64,000 bases of DNA from Planctomycetota bacterium (lineage in GTDB: Bacteria; Planctomycetota; UBA1135; GCA-002686595). A program made the translations under genes and the position numbers. Shown piece after piece: positions 16,346 to 25,136 of the stretch (position 1 is its first letter; every line of letters begins with the position of its first letter). Below the pieces are notes generated by a model. It was not told where the DNA came from. It saw only the letters and a program-made list of their open reading frames with translations, and searched no databases. The stretch is taken from contig NZBA01000008.1 of assembly GCA_002686265.1 (NCBI GenBank), positions 90,800 to 154,799 on the forward strand, in the 5' to 3' direction.

Positions 16346-19033
16346 CTAGCGCTCCCGCTTGACGACCTCGATGTCGTCGATCTCGACCTTGACCGAGCGG
16401 CCGGGCTCGCCCTCGGCGAAGACGCCGACCCACAGCTTGCCCACCGTGCGCCCGAGCGTGGGCACCGCCACGTCCTGGATGACCGGAATCCCGTCCACGA
16501 GCAGTCGGAAGCGCGTGTCCTTGGATTCGCCGTAACGCTCGATGCGCACGACCTTGGGCTCGCCGTCGGCCCAGTCGATCACATCCACGTCGGTGTAGGG
16601 CAGGTCATCCTGCCCGCGGCGCATGAAGCGCGTCTGACACTTCCCGTCGTGATGGCGCGAGAGCGTCACTTCGCTGCGAACATGGTACTGACCGCGCACG
16701 AACTGCTCGAGGGAGACGAACAACCCGGAGCGCACGCGCGTGCCCGGGTGGATCGTGATGACGGCCTCGAGGGAGACGAAGTCCCCTGCGTTGTACTCGC
16801 GCTTGAGGCGCGCTCGCTGGGCGGAGGGGAAGACGCCGTCGATCCACATCGCACCGTCGACCAGCGCCACCGAGACGCGCTCGGACTGCTCTATGAGCCA
16901 GGCGTTCTTGAGCTGCTCGCGCTCGAAGCGGTCGGCCCACACGACCTTCTCCTCGTGGTCGGCGATGCGTTCGATCTGCTCGCGGGCGTAGGCGCGGTGC
17001 GGATCCTCCTCGGAGAGCTGCCGGCGTGAGTCGTCCACCTCGCGGTAGATCGTCATCGCCTCGGTCGAGTCTCCCAGAGCGTAGGCGCACCACGCCAGGC
17101 CGTTGCGCGCCACCGGATGCGTGCGCTCCAGGGCGAGGGCGCGCTCGAAGCTCTCCTGGGCCAGCTCGGGCCGGCCGAGATCGAGGCGGTTGAGGCCGCG
17201 CAGGACATGGATCCCCGCAACGGAGTCGTCGAGGCTGATCGAGCGCTGCAGGTAGCGCTCGGCGGCCTCGTGGTCCCCGCCCGTGTAGGTGAGCTCGCCC
17301 ATGGCAGCCAGCACGTCGGGCAGGTCCAGCTCGCGGTCGAGAGCGGCGCTGAACGCCTCGAGCGCCCCCTGAACATCATCACGCTGGGCCAGCAAGCGCC
17401 CGAGTCGAATCAGGGAGTAGACGTCGGTCGGATCGTTGCGGTTCGCCAGCTCGGCGAAGCTCAGGGCCTCCTCGGGGTAGCCGGTGAGCTCGGCCAAGTA
17501 GGAGAGGGCGCGCCAAGCCTGAAATGCGCGGCGCGGGTCGCTGCGCGCGGCCAGCTCGAGCTTCTCGCGTGCCGCGGTCCACTCGCCCTCGCCCAGCGCG
17601 GCCAGGCCCGTCGCCAGCAGGAGCTCGAAGCCGGCGCCCTCGCCGCCGACCGCCGCCACGGAGGGCGCGCTGCCGTTCAGCCGGGCGCCGCCGAGGTAGT
17701 GCACGGAGGCGACCCCGGCCAAGGCGCCCTGGTGCGCCTCGTCCGCGCCGAGCGCCTTGGAGTAGGCGCCGAGTGCCCCTTCAGGGTCCCCCGTCGCCAG
17801 CAGGGCGTCGCCCAGCTCGGCCCGGATGCCCGCGCGCACACCCTTGTACTCGGGGGTCGTCGGCTCGAAGCGGTGGGCGACCTGCAGGTGCTCGACGGCC
17901 TCGACGGCGCGCCCACGCTCGAGCAGGAAGCGCCCGTAGGTCCGCTGCACCTCCCAGGAGGAGCGCCCCAGACGCTCGGCGGCGGCGAGGTGCTCCTCGG
18001 CGCGGTCGAAGAGGCGGAAGCGCGCTTCCAGCCGCGCCAAGCGCGCCAGCACGGCCGGATGGTCGGTGTGGTCGCCGGAGATCAGGTCGTCGTAGGTTTC
18101 GAAGGCCCGCTCAAAACGGAAGCCGGCTTCATAGCAGCTCGCCAAGCCCAAGGCGGGGGCGGGATCGCCGTCGGCGATCGCCTCGGCGCGGCGGTAAAAC
18201 TCCTCCGCCACGACGAGGGCGCGTTCTGTCTCGAGGCGCTGCGTGACACACCAATCGGCGAAGGCCAAGGCGGGCAAGAGCTGCCCGGGCGTGAGCTGCT
18301 CACCGAAGGTCAGGCGCTTGAGCTCGAGCTCGTTGGCGAGTGTCTCGGCGAAGCCGAACTCCTCGATGCGCTCGCGCGGATAGGCGATGGGCTCCTGGCC
18401 GGGGAAACGCTCGATGCCCGTGGCCGGGTCGAATTCGACGAACAGCAGCGGCTCGTCCCCGCGCTCGGCGAGCCGGTATCGATCGCGGTTGGCGATCCGG
18501 CCCCACTTCAAGTCAGCGAAGCGCACCCAGTCGTACAGGCGCCGGTAGCCGGCGATGCGCGCCATGCGTTCCTCGGGCGTGAGGTCCTTCCAGGGCACCG
18601 GGTCCCCCAGAGCGAGCTCATCGCCCAGCTCTCCCCCGAACTCGTCGCCGCCGACCTCGTCGAACAGGCCCGGCACCTCCAGGGATTCGGCCCCGCCGCG
18701 CAAGAGGCTCCCGAACAGGCGCGGCTCGGGTCCCGCGGCCGCCGGCGGCCGCAGAGCGGGGACAGGCTCGAGCGGCGGGGCCTCCAGCGCCAGGGGCGGG
18801 AGCGGACGTGTGTCACGCGGCGCCTCGAAGAGGGCACGCGAGAGCCGCGCTGGGTCGCGCTCTCCCGCGAGGGCGCGGTCGACCTCGGGCGCGGGGTGGT
18901 GGGTGAACTCCACCGCTCGGCCGCGCCGCTCGCGTTCTCGTCCCCCGTCGCCGCCGGTCAGGGTGCCGCGCAGCATCCAGCCCAACAGCGCCAGGCTGGC
19001 GATCAAGACGGCCTGTTCCTGTCGGATGCGCAC
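16346..19033 (-). CDS. Membrane-anchored TPR protein with C-terminal jelly-roll-like domain
   Basis: An 895-residue protein with one N-terminal membrane segment (about residues 7-23), an Arg/Pro-rich linker, and a middle of tetratricopeptide repeats (about 280-660; for example HPAVLARLARLEARFRLFDR and GDPEGALGAYSKALGADEAH). The last 190 residues are beta-rich (DAMWIDGVFPSAQR-type strands, FRLLVDGIPVIQDVAV, WVGVFAEG, VEIDDIEVVKRE) and resemble concanavalin-like/DUF1080-type domains. It is placed between the PilO-like and GspG-like genes with no gaps. TPR proteins in pilus systems act as assembly scaffolds, which is a likely role here. The start is a GTG directly before the PilO-like stop. Confidence 0.75.
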   Translation of the reverse strand: MRIRQEQAVLIASLALLGWMLRGTLTGGDGGRERERRGRAVEFTHHPAPEVDRALAGERDPARLSRALFEAPRDTRPLPPLALEAPPLEPVPALRPPAAAGPEPRLFGSLLRGGAESLEVPGLFDEVGGDEFGGELGDELALGDPVPWKDLTPEERMARIAGYRRLYDWVRFADLKWGRIANRDRYRLAERGDEPLLFVEFDPATGIERFPGQEPIAYPRERIEEFGFAETLANELELKRLTFGEQLTPGQLLPALAFADWCVTQRLETERALVVAEEFYRRAEAIADGDPAPALGLASCYEAGFRFERAFETYDDLISGDHTDHPAVLARLARLEARFRLFDRAEEHLAAAERLGRSSWEVQRTYGRFLLERGRAVEAVEHLQVAHRFEPTTPEYKGVRAGIRAELGDALLATGDPEGALGAYSKALGADEAHQGALAGVASVHYLGGARLNGSAPSVAAVGGEGAGFELLLATGLAALGEGEWTAAREKLELAARSDPRRAFQAWRALSYLAELTGYPEEALSFAELANRNDPTDVYSLIRLGRLLAQRDDVQGALEAFSAALDRELDLPDVLAAMGELTYTGGDHEAAERYLQRSISLDDSVAGIHVLRGLNRLDLGRPELAQESFERALALERTHPVARNGLAWCAYALGDSTEAMTIYREVDDSRRQLSEEDPHRAYAREQIERIADHEEKVVWADRFEREQLKNAWLIEQSERVSVALVDGAMWIDGVFPSAQRARLKREYNAGDFVSLEAVITIHPGTRVRSGLFVSLEQFVRGQYHVRSEVTLSRHHDGKCQTRFMRRGQDDLPYTDVDVIDWADGEPKVVRIERYGESKDTRFRLLVDGIPVIQDVAVPTLGRTVGKLWVGVFAEGEPGRSVKVEIDDIEVVKRER

Positions 19034-19819
19034 CTAAGCGGCCTCCTCTTCCCGCTCGGCACCGACGCCGTGCAGGCGAATGACGGTGAAGGTGATCTCC
19101 ATCCAAGCCTCCCCGGCCTTCAGCTTCTCGGGGGCCATCGCCAAGTCATCGATCGACAGCGAGGCTCCGCGGGCGGGAGACTGGGTCTCGGCCAACAGCC
19201 GCACAAGGGCAGCCGAGGGGCCGGTCAGGCGCATGGCGACGCGCGTGCGCTCGAGCTTCCCAAAGCCCTTGCGCGCGTTCAGCCCCGGGTCGAGGCGGAT
19301 CTCGATCTTGTCGATGCGCGGCACGCCGACCTCGAGGCCGATGTCCACCACGCGCTCGAGCAGGTCGAGGGCTTCGAGATAGCGCTCGATCTCCTCGGGG
19401 CGCGTCGGCGCCAGGGCCGGCAGACCGAGGTCCTTCTGCAGGCGCATGTTGTGGCGGCCCGCCTCGCTCAGCAGGCGGTCGCGCACAACGCTGACGCGCG
19501 CGAAGTACTGGTTCCCCACGGAGCCGCGCGCGGGATCGAGGGTGAACCCCGGCCGTGGGACGAAGCCGACGCGCTCGGCGAGGGTCTCGGTCGCCGTGCT
19601 CAGGGCCTCGTTCTCGTCGCGCGCCAGGCCGAGGTCGGAGCGTCCGAAGCGCGGCTTGGCGATATCGGAGGTCAGCCGCGCCACGCTCGCCCGCTGCTTG
19701 GTGAGCTCGCCCCCGATGTACTTGCCGATCAGGAGTTCGCCGATCAGAAACAGCAGCGCGCCCCCCGCCACGGTCATGACGAAGCGCTTGTTCTCCTGCC
19801 AGTAGTCGTTGAGGTCCAA
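19034..19819 (-). CDS. PilO/GspM-like inner-membrane platform protein
   Basis: A 261-residue protein with a short cytoplasmic tail (MDLNDYWQENKR), one membrane segment (about residues 13-35), a coiled coil (GGELTKQRASVARLTSDI) and a C-terminal alpha/beta domain. This architecture and size are those of PilO and GspM, which form the periplasmic collar of pili and type II machines. Sequence identity to either is low, and I infer the assignment mainly from topology and from position right after the PilM-PilN gene, the order seen in pilMNO operons. Confidence 0.7.
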   Translation of the reverse strand: MDLNDYWQENKRFVMTVAGGALLFLIGELLIGKYIGGELTKQRASVARLTSDIAKPRFGRSDLGLARDENEALSTATETLAERVGFVPRPGFTLDPARGSVGNQYFARVSVVRDRLLSEAGRHNMRLQKDLGLPALAPTRPEEIERYLEALDLLERVVDIGLEVGVPRIDKIEIRLDPGLNARKGFGKLERTRVAMRLTGPSAALVRLLAETQSPARGASLSIDDLAMAPEKLKAGEAWMEITFTVIRLHGVGAEREEEAA

Positions 19820-19823
19820 GGGA

Positions 19824-21458
19824 TCAGTTCTCCTCGTCTTCGACCGCCTCGGGGGCGGCCAGCAGGGTCAGGTCGACCTCGAAGCGTGTACCGTCGGCGC
19901 TCGGCGCGGCCTTCAGGCGCGCGCCCGGCAAACCGTCGCGCAGGGAGGCCAGGAAGGTCTCGTGTAGCTGCGCCATCGAGCGCGTCCCCTCCCGTGCGCG
20001 CCCCTCGATGCGCAGGATCGGCCGCTCGAGGGCGCGGTCCACGCCCAGCTCGTCGTCGAAACTCCAGGTGCTCTCCAGGCGCGAGAGCCAGAACTCCTCG
20101 GGCAGCTTGCTGTCGAGCACCTCGAGGGCGCGCGCGATCTGCTCGCCACAGCCGAGGGCCGCCATCAGGTCCGAGGAGATCGCCGCCAACTCCGTGTTCT
20201 CCTCCAAGAGCGCGCGCGTGTCGCGGTCGGTCGCCTCCGCCGAGCGCAGGCGCGAGGCCAAGCCGCCCTTCTGCTCGCGGAGCGCGTCGAGGGACTGTGA
20301 GTCGTTCCACGCGTCCCAGCCCAGAAACAGCACGGCCAGGAGGCCCGCCGCCACCAGGAAGGCGGTCCCGCCCCAGAACTCGCGCGTGCGGCGCACCTTG
20401 GCGGGCAGGATCTCGACCGAATAGCCCTCGGGGTCGGAGCCCATGGTCGCCAAGCCGAGAGCGACGACGCTCTCGAGCTTGTGGCGCTCGAGCTCTTCGG
20501 CGTCCTCGGCGTCGAGGGCGCTCGTGTCCACGACGCGAAAGGGGTCGAACCGCTCGACCGGGACGCCCATCGCCGACTGCAGCCACTCGGGCAGGCCGTC
20601 GAGAGCGGCGCCGCCGCCGCACAGCATCACGCGATCGATCTTGAAGCCGGGGATCTTGAGCTGGCTCTTGCAGAACATCAGCGTCGACTGCAAGAGGCTC
20701 GACAGCTGTCCGGCGGGGGCCGAGCAGGCGCGGCTGGCCTTCTCGGCACTGGCGTTGTCGAAGCTCGCGCCGGGCGCCACCGAAGCGTGGTTCTTCTTGA
20801 CCCCCTCGGCCTGGGAGAGGCTGATGTCGAAACGGTCGGCGATGGCGCGGTCGAACAGGGCCGAGCCGCCCGAGAGGTTGCGGGCGAAGACCAGGTCCGG
20901 TCCGCGGCAGATCACGACGTCAACGTTCTCGTGGCCGATGTTGGCTACCAAGACCGTGTCGCCTTCGATGACGCCGTAGCGCAGCCAGGCGTTGTAGAGG
21001 GCCAGGGCGTTGGGCGCGAAGGCGTCCAGACCGGCCCCCAAGCCGGCGAGGCCGTGCATGTGTTCCTCGAGCAGGCTCTCGCGCGCCATGGCCAGGACGA
21101 CCACGTCCTCGCCCTCGATCTCGGGCAGCTCGGGCAGAAGGTTGAAGTCGGACGCGACCTCCGAACCCGACTGGTCGCCGATCTCCTCGACCTCGAAGCG
21201 CATCAGCTTGCGCAACTGCCAGTCGGGCACGCGCGGCACGCGCGTGTAGCGCAGGTTCACCTCACGCCCGGTCAGGCCGATGCGCGCGGTCGAGGGCTTG
21301 AAGTCGGGCTCGCAGGCCTCCCAGCCCCCATCGAGGTCGCCGCCTTCGTTCGTCGCGGCGGTGAAGTGCGTGGCGTGGAAGGTGTTGCCCTTGTACTGCC
21401 CGCGCAGGAGCTGGACGGTCTTGGAGCCGATGTCGATGCCGGTGGTGGTGCGTGCCAT
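19824..21458 (-). CDS. PilM-PilN fusion (GspL-like) platform protein
   Basis: A 544-residue protein. Residues 1-350 are a PilM/GspL cytoplasmic actin-like domain: TTGIDIGSKTVQLLR (phosphate 1), LVANIGHENVDVVICRG (phosphate 2), VMLCGGGAALDGLPEWL (nucleotide pocket), and the PilM-type VPRVPDWQLRKLMRFEVEE. A membrane segment spans about 361-382, followed by a heptad-rich helix (385-430) and a ferredoxin-like periplasmic part, as in PilN. The fusion resembles GspL, which likewise joins a PilM-like and a PilN-like part. It recruits the assembly ATPase to the membrane in related systems. It sits between the FHA gene (3-bp gap) and the PilO-like gene (4-bp gap). Confidence 0.85.
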   Translation of the reverse strand: MARTTTGIDIGSKTVQLLRGQYKGNTFHATHFTAATNEGGDLDGGWEACEPDFKPSTARIGLTGREVNLRYTRVPRVPDWQLRKLMRFEVEEIGDQSGSEVASDFNLLPELPEIEGEDVVVLAMARESLLEEHMHGLAGLGAGLDAFAPNALALYNAWLRYGVIEGDTVLVANIGHENVDVVICRGPDLVFARNLSGGSALFDRAIADRFDISLSQAEGVKKNHASVAPGASFDNASAEKASRACSAPAGQLSSLLQSTLMFCKSQLKIPGFKIDRVMLCGGGAALDGLPEWLQSAMGVPVERFDPFRVVDTSALDAEDAEELERHKLESVVALGLATMGSDPEGYSVEILPAKVRRTREFWGGTAFLVAAGLLAVLFLGWDAWNDSQSLDALREQKGGLASRLRSAEATDRDTRALLEENTELAAISSDLMAALGCGEQIARALEVLDSKLPEEFWLSRLESTWSFDDELGVDRALERPILRIEGRAREGTRSMAQLHETFLASLRDGLPGARLKAAPSADGTRFEVDLTLLAAPEAVEDEEN

Positions 21459-21461
21459 GGA

Positions 21462-23408
21462 CTACTCGCTCGCTCCGAAGCGCTTCTCGAGGTAGGAGCC
21501 GACCTCGGCGGCGAGACGCGGAGACTCGCTCGCGGCGAGCATCTCGCGGATGGCCCGCAGGCGGGCGATCTCGTCTTGGAACAGGTCGGTCTCGAGGGTT
21601 CCGAGGGCGAGGTGCACCTCGCCGACGAGCCGCTCGGCGGCGGCCTCGACCTCGCTCCCCTCGAAGCGCCCCCCGATCGCCCGCGCGCGGTCGCGGCACT
21701 GGCGGTAGAGATCGACGAGGCGAAAGAAACGCGCGCGCTCGAACTCGGCGCGGACCTCGGTCAGCTCCACCATGCCCGCCTGCACCAGCCGGCCGGTGGC
21801 GTTCTCGGCCTCGGCCACCAGCGCCTCCTCGAAGGGGAACTCCGCCAGCAGTCGCGCCCAGGCCGCCAGACAGGCGCCCAGGTCGTCGGCCCGCTCCGCC
21901 TGCCGCGCCTCGTAGGCAAGGGTGTTGGCCTGCTCGCGCTCGCCGCTGAAGTCGAGTTGGATCGCGAAGGCCGACGAAGAGTCCAGCTCGGCGCGCAGGC
22001 GCACGCCGCCGCCCTCTTCCACCCCGCGCAGGTCCACCGGCGCGTCGAAGCGCAGGGCGACGAGGTCGCGGTCCTTGCCCAGGAGCACCCCCCTCACGCC
22101 GCTGCGCTCGAACACGGCGCCGTGGACGCGATGGCCGCCCTCGCCAATCGACGCCAGACCGCCCTCGAAGGCGACGGGCTCGACCCGCAGGGAGAGGACG
22201 CGCCGCGCGCCTCCGCCCTCGGCGCCAACGGCCAAGCGCCCGCCGTCGGAAGCGACGGAGAGAGAGACGCTCACCGGCGGACCCGAGCCGTTCGCCGCCG
22301 AGGCGACGAACAGGTCGCCGATCAGGGGTCGACCGACCTTGTAGAGGGCGACGGCTCCGGCCGGAGTGCCGAGGGTGAACAGGCGAAACTCGCCGTGCTG
22401 CGCCGCCGGGCGTGCCGCGCCCGCCGCGCTGATCAGACTGGCGTCGTCGAGGTCCACGCTTCCGCCGAGCACGTCGCCCGCGCGAGCCTCGACCAGGAGG
22501 CGCGCGGCGGTCGTCTGGGGGGGCACGCCCGCCGTGAGCTCGACCGTCTCGAAGCCGCCCGTGGCGCCGCTCCACTCGCTCCAGGCCACGAGGCTTCCGG
22601 CGCCGTCGGCGCCGCGCAGAAACTCGATGCCCACACGACCGCCGGCTCCGTCGGCGGCGGCCAGGGCGGCGGCGGCGATCAGGGTGCGGCCCTCGGAGGC
22701 GGCGACGGTCGGAGAGAGGTGCAAGGCGCGCTCGCCGGGGGCCAGCTCGGCCCGCAGGCCGGCGGTCCCCGAGACACGCGCGTCCCCGCTGCGCAGGAAG
22801 GCCGCGGAGGCGGATTCGAGGCCGCTCCAGGAGCTCTCGGCGCCTTCGAAGGAATAGCCGTCGGCCAGGAGGTTGCCGGCGACGGGCACGACCTCGACCT
22901 GCGCCGCAGCGCCCCCTCCGCCGCGGCCGAGGACGTACCAGGCGGCGACTCCGGCGACCGCGATGGCCAGTGCGGCGATCCCCGCCCCCATCCGCGAGCG
23001 CTCGCCGCTCTTGGCGACGCTCTGGGCCGAAACGTGGCCGACCGCCTCGCCGGCGTCCGCCGCCGGCGCGGCAGCCGCGGGCACGGTGGAAGCCGCGGGT
23101 GCCTCTCCCAGGCTCGCGTCGAGCAGGGGCAGCTCGATGTCTCCGAAGACGATCTGGTCACCGTGCGCGGCGGTTGCGGTGGTGATCTTGTTCCCGGCGA
23201 CGCGCGTGCCGTTGGTGCTCGAAAGGTCTACGACCTCGAGGCCGCCCTCTCCCGCGCGCAGCTCGGCGTGCTTGCCCGAGACCGAGCCGGCGGTGATCTG
23301 CAGGGTGTTCCCGGGCCGTCGGCCGACGGTGCAGCCGCCGGCGGGAATGGGGACGGTCTCCCCCTTGCGCTCTCCGCTCTCGAAGCGCAGCGAGTAACGA
23401 TCTTGCAT
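21462..23408 (-). CDS. FHA-domain membrane protein with carbohydrate-binding-like exterior
   Basis: A 648-residue protein, probably first in the pseudopilin operon; the ATG at 23408 starts directly with the FHA domain. FHA residues are all visible: GR at 29-30, Ser44 and His47 of SxxH, and Asn66-Gly67 of TNG, so it should bind phosphothreonine peptides. An Ala/Pro linker, a membrane helix (about 142-161) and a jelly-roll region (about 180-335, starting NLLADGYSFEGAESSW and ending GSVDLDDASLI) follow. The latter resembles CBM4/9-type carbohydrate-binding modules. The last 200 residues are helical. It could couple a Ser/Thr kinase signal to the secretion platform; a kinase gene lies 2 kb away. 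Confidence 0.8.
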   Translation of the reverse strand: MQDRYSLRFESGERKGETVPIPAGGCTVGRRPGNTLQITAGSVSGKHAELRAGEGGLEVVDLSSTNGTRVAGNKITTATAAHGDQIVFGDIELPLLDASLGEAPAASTVPAAAAPAADAGEAVGHVSAQSVAKSGERSRMGAGIAALAIAVAGVAAWYVLGRGGGGAAAQVEVVPVAGNLLADGYSFEGAESSWSGLESASAAFLRSGDARVSGTAGLRAELAPGERALHLSPTVAASEGRTLIAAAALAAADGAGGRVGIEFLRGADGAGSLVAWSEWSGATGGFETVELTAGVPPQTTAARLLVEARAGDVLGGSVDLDDASLISAAGAARPAAQHGEFRLFTLGTPAGAVALYKVGRPLIGDLFVASAANGSGPPVSVSLSVASDGGRLAVGAEGGGARRVLSLRVEPVAFEGGLASIGEGGHRVHGAVFERSGVRGVLLGKDRDLVALRFDAPVDLRGVEEGGGVRLRAELDSSSAFAIQLDFSGEREQANTLAYEARQAERADDLGACLAAWARLLAEFPFEEALVAEAENATGRLVQAGMVELTEVRAEFERARFFRLVDLYRQCRDRARAIGGRFEGSEVEAAAERLVGEVHLALGTLETDLFQDEIARLRAIREMLAASESPRLAAEVGSYLEKRFGASE

Positions 23409-23661
23409 GGAGGAGGTTCGGCGGGGTGCGGGCGGCGGGGAGGGCCCGTGGGAGCGGCGTCCGGGGGCGGCAGGCGGGCGAGAGCGGCGGTGCGCGCCCG
23501 CTTCTCGACTACCCGCTTCCCCCGTCGCGGTTACGCCGGAGGCCCGTCGCCGCGCCCGTGTGGGTGCGGTCGTGTGCCCACCATCGTAGCGGGCGCGGAG
23601 GGGCCCAGAAAGCGTACAGCCCGCCCCAATCCCCCGCGCGGGGGCGTCCTGCGCGGTCGGG

Positions 23662-23695
23662 CGCCCGCGGGCGCTTGAGCCCGCGCCCGCGGGCG
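23662..23695. promoter_or_regulatory. Pair of identical 12-bp palindromes in a divergent intergenic region
   Basis: Two copies of the perfect palindrome CGCCCGCGGGCG (23662-23673 and 23684-23695) lie 22 bp apart, about two helical turns, between the divergently read FHA-led operon and rsmE. The second ends 15 bp before the rsmE start. This geometry fits a dimeric regulator binding one DNA face, but GC-rich sequence makes such palindromes less surprising. The remaining part of the 300-bp gap (23409-23709) shows nothing else I can name. Confidence 0.35.
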
Positions 23696-23709
23696 GCGAG
23701 AATCGGCCC

Positions 23710-24510
23710 GTGCCCCGCTCCCGGCCCGACCCCGCGCCCGTGCGGCGCTTCCTCCTGGCGGGCGACCCCGAGCAGGGCGCGCCGACCCTTGCTCCTGGAG
23801 AGCTCCGCCACGCCCTGCGCGTGATGCGCCTGGCCCCCGGCGACCGGCTTTGCGGTCTCGACGGCCGCGGGGCGAGCTGGCCCCTGGAGGTGACGGCGGT
23901 CGGGCGCGACCGGCTGGAGCTCGTGCGCTGCGGCCCGCCGGTGCGGGAGGCCGAGCCGGGGGCGGGGGGTGCGGGGGGCGAGTGGATCGAGCTGGCGCTC
24001 TCCCTGCCGCGCGGGGCGCGCACCGCCGCGATGGTCGAGCGCCTGGTGCAGCTGGGCTTGGCGCGCTTGCGGCCGGTGGTCTCCGAGCGCAGCGCCCCCC
24101 ACGCCCGCGAGGCCGGCGCCCACCGGCGCGAGCGGTTGGAGCGCACGGTCGGCGAGGCGATGAAGCAGAGCGGGCGTGTGTGGCCCACGCTCATCGAGAC
24201 GGCGGCTCCCCTGGCGGAGGCGACACCCTTCCCCGCCGGGGTGCGCGCGGTACTGCTCGACGGCGGCGCCGGTGCGGCGCCCCTGGGAGAGGTGCTCTGT
24301 GCCGGTCGCGCCACGGGGCCCTGGACGCGCGCCGCGCCCCTGGTCCTGTGGGTCGGCCCCGAGGGCGGCTACAGCGACTCCGAGCGCGCGGTCCTGACGG
24401 CATCGGGCGCCCTAGCCGGCAACCTGGGCCCGGCGACCCTGCGCACCGAGACCGCCGCCGAGGCGGCGCTGGCCGTGGCGGTGCAGGCGGCGCTGGCGGA
24501 CTCGCCCTGA
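23710..24510 (+). CDS. rsmE: 16S rRNA (uracil-1498-N3)-methyltransferase
   Basis: RsmE is a SPOUT-class enzyme that methylates N3 of U1498 in 16S rRNA using S-adenosylmethionine. The 266-residue length is about usual. The N-terminal PUA-like barrel contains HALRVMRLAPGD. The knotted SPOUT domain shows ALSLPRGARTAAMVERLVQL, the ERWxR-type ERLERTVGEAMKQSGR, VGPEGGYSDSE (near 216) and LGPATLRTETAAEAAL (near 240), all diagnostic. It is divergent from the FHA-led operon and followed 42 bp later by the sigma factor gene. The start is a GTG. Confidence 0.95.
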   Translation: MPRSRPDPAPVRRFLLAGDPEQGAPTLAPGELRHALRVMRLAPGDRLCGLDGRGASWPLEVTAVGRDRLELVRCGPPVREAEPGAGGAGGEWIELALSLPRGARTAAMVERLVQLGLARLRPVVSERSAPHAREAGAHRRERLERTVGEAMKQSGRVWPTLIETAAPLAEATPFPAGVRAVLLDGGAGAAPLGEVLCAGRATGPWTRAAPLVLWVGPEGGYSDSERAVLTASGALAGNLGPATLRTETAAEAALAVAVQAALADSP

Positions 24511-24551
24511 ACGGAGTTCCCCCCTCGCCCCGATCGGCGTAGGCTCGGAGC

Positions 24552-25130
24552 GTGGCCGAGACCATCAGCTCCAACGAGTTCCGACGCATCCTCTCCGGTG
24601 CGCGCGGGGGTGACGAGCTGGCGGGGGAGCGCTTGTTGGAGCTGGTCTACGTCGAGCTGAAGGGCCTCGCCGCCCGGGCTCTGCGCGGCCAGCGGCGCAA
24701 CCACACCCTGCAGAACACGGCCTTGGTCCACGAGGCCTGGTTGCGCATCGCCGACCGCGCGCCGTCGGACTGGCGGGACCGGGCACACTTCCTCAACGCC
24801 AGCGCCCAAGCCATGCGGCACGTCCTGGTCGACCACGCCCGGCGTTGCAACGCGAACAAGCGCCCGGGGAGCGACCGCCTGCGGGTGGTCTTCCGCGAGG
24901 ACCTCAAGCTGGGCGGCGACGAGGGCGTGGACCTGGTCGAGGTCGACGACACGCTGCGCAAGCTCGAGCGCCTCGACCCCCGCCAGGCGCGCATCGTCGA
25001 GCTACGCGCCCTGGCGGGGATGACGATCAAGGAAATCGCCGAGGTCCTGGAGACCCCCGAGGGCCTGGTCAAGGCCGAGTGGCGCATGGCCCGCGCCTGG
25101 CTGCGGCTGGAGTTGAGCGGGGGGCGCTGA
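24552..25130 (+). CDS. ECF-type RNA polymerase sigma factor (planctomycete X6-like class)
   Basis: A 192-residue sigma factor starting at GTG. The sequence NHTLQNTALVHEAWLRIAD and the following AHFLNASAQAMRHVLVDHAR are typical of the sigma-70-like class abundant in Planctomycetota and some Acidobacteriota (TIGR02999-like). Region 4 helix-turn-helix: RQARIVELRALAGMTIKEIA. In this class an anti-sigma factor is usually absent and a Ser/Thr kinase with repeats is often encoded nearby. Here exactly such a kinase is encoded convergently, with 6 bp between the stops, suggesting control by phosphorylation. Target genes are not evident. Confidence 0.93.
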   Translation: MAETISSNEFRRILSGARGGDELAGERLLELVYVELKGLAARALRGQRRNHTLQNTALVHEAWLRIADRAPSDWRDRAHFLNASAQAMRHVLVDHARRCNANKRPGSDRLRVVFREDLKLGGDEGVDLVEVDDTLRKLERLDPRQARIVELRALAGMTIKEIAEVLETPEGLVKAEWRMARAWLRLELSGGR

Positions 25131-25136
25131 GCCGGA

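Noticed and set aside
17117..23678. Very long plus-strand open frames opposite the TPR, PilO-like, PilM-PilN and FHA genes
   Set aside because: They are antisense shadows of a well-supported operon, rich in Arg/Ala/Gly with no domains.
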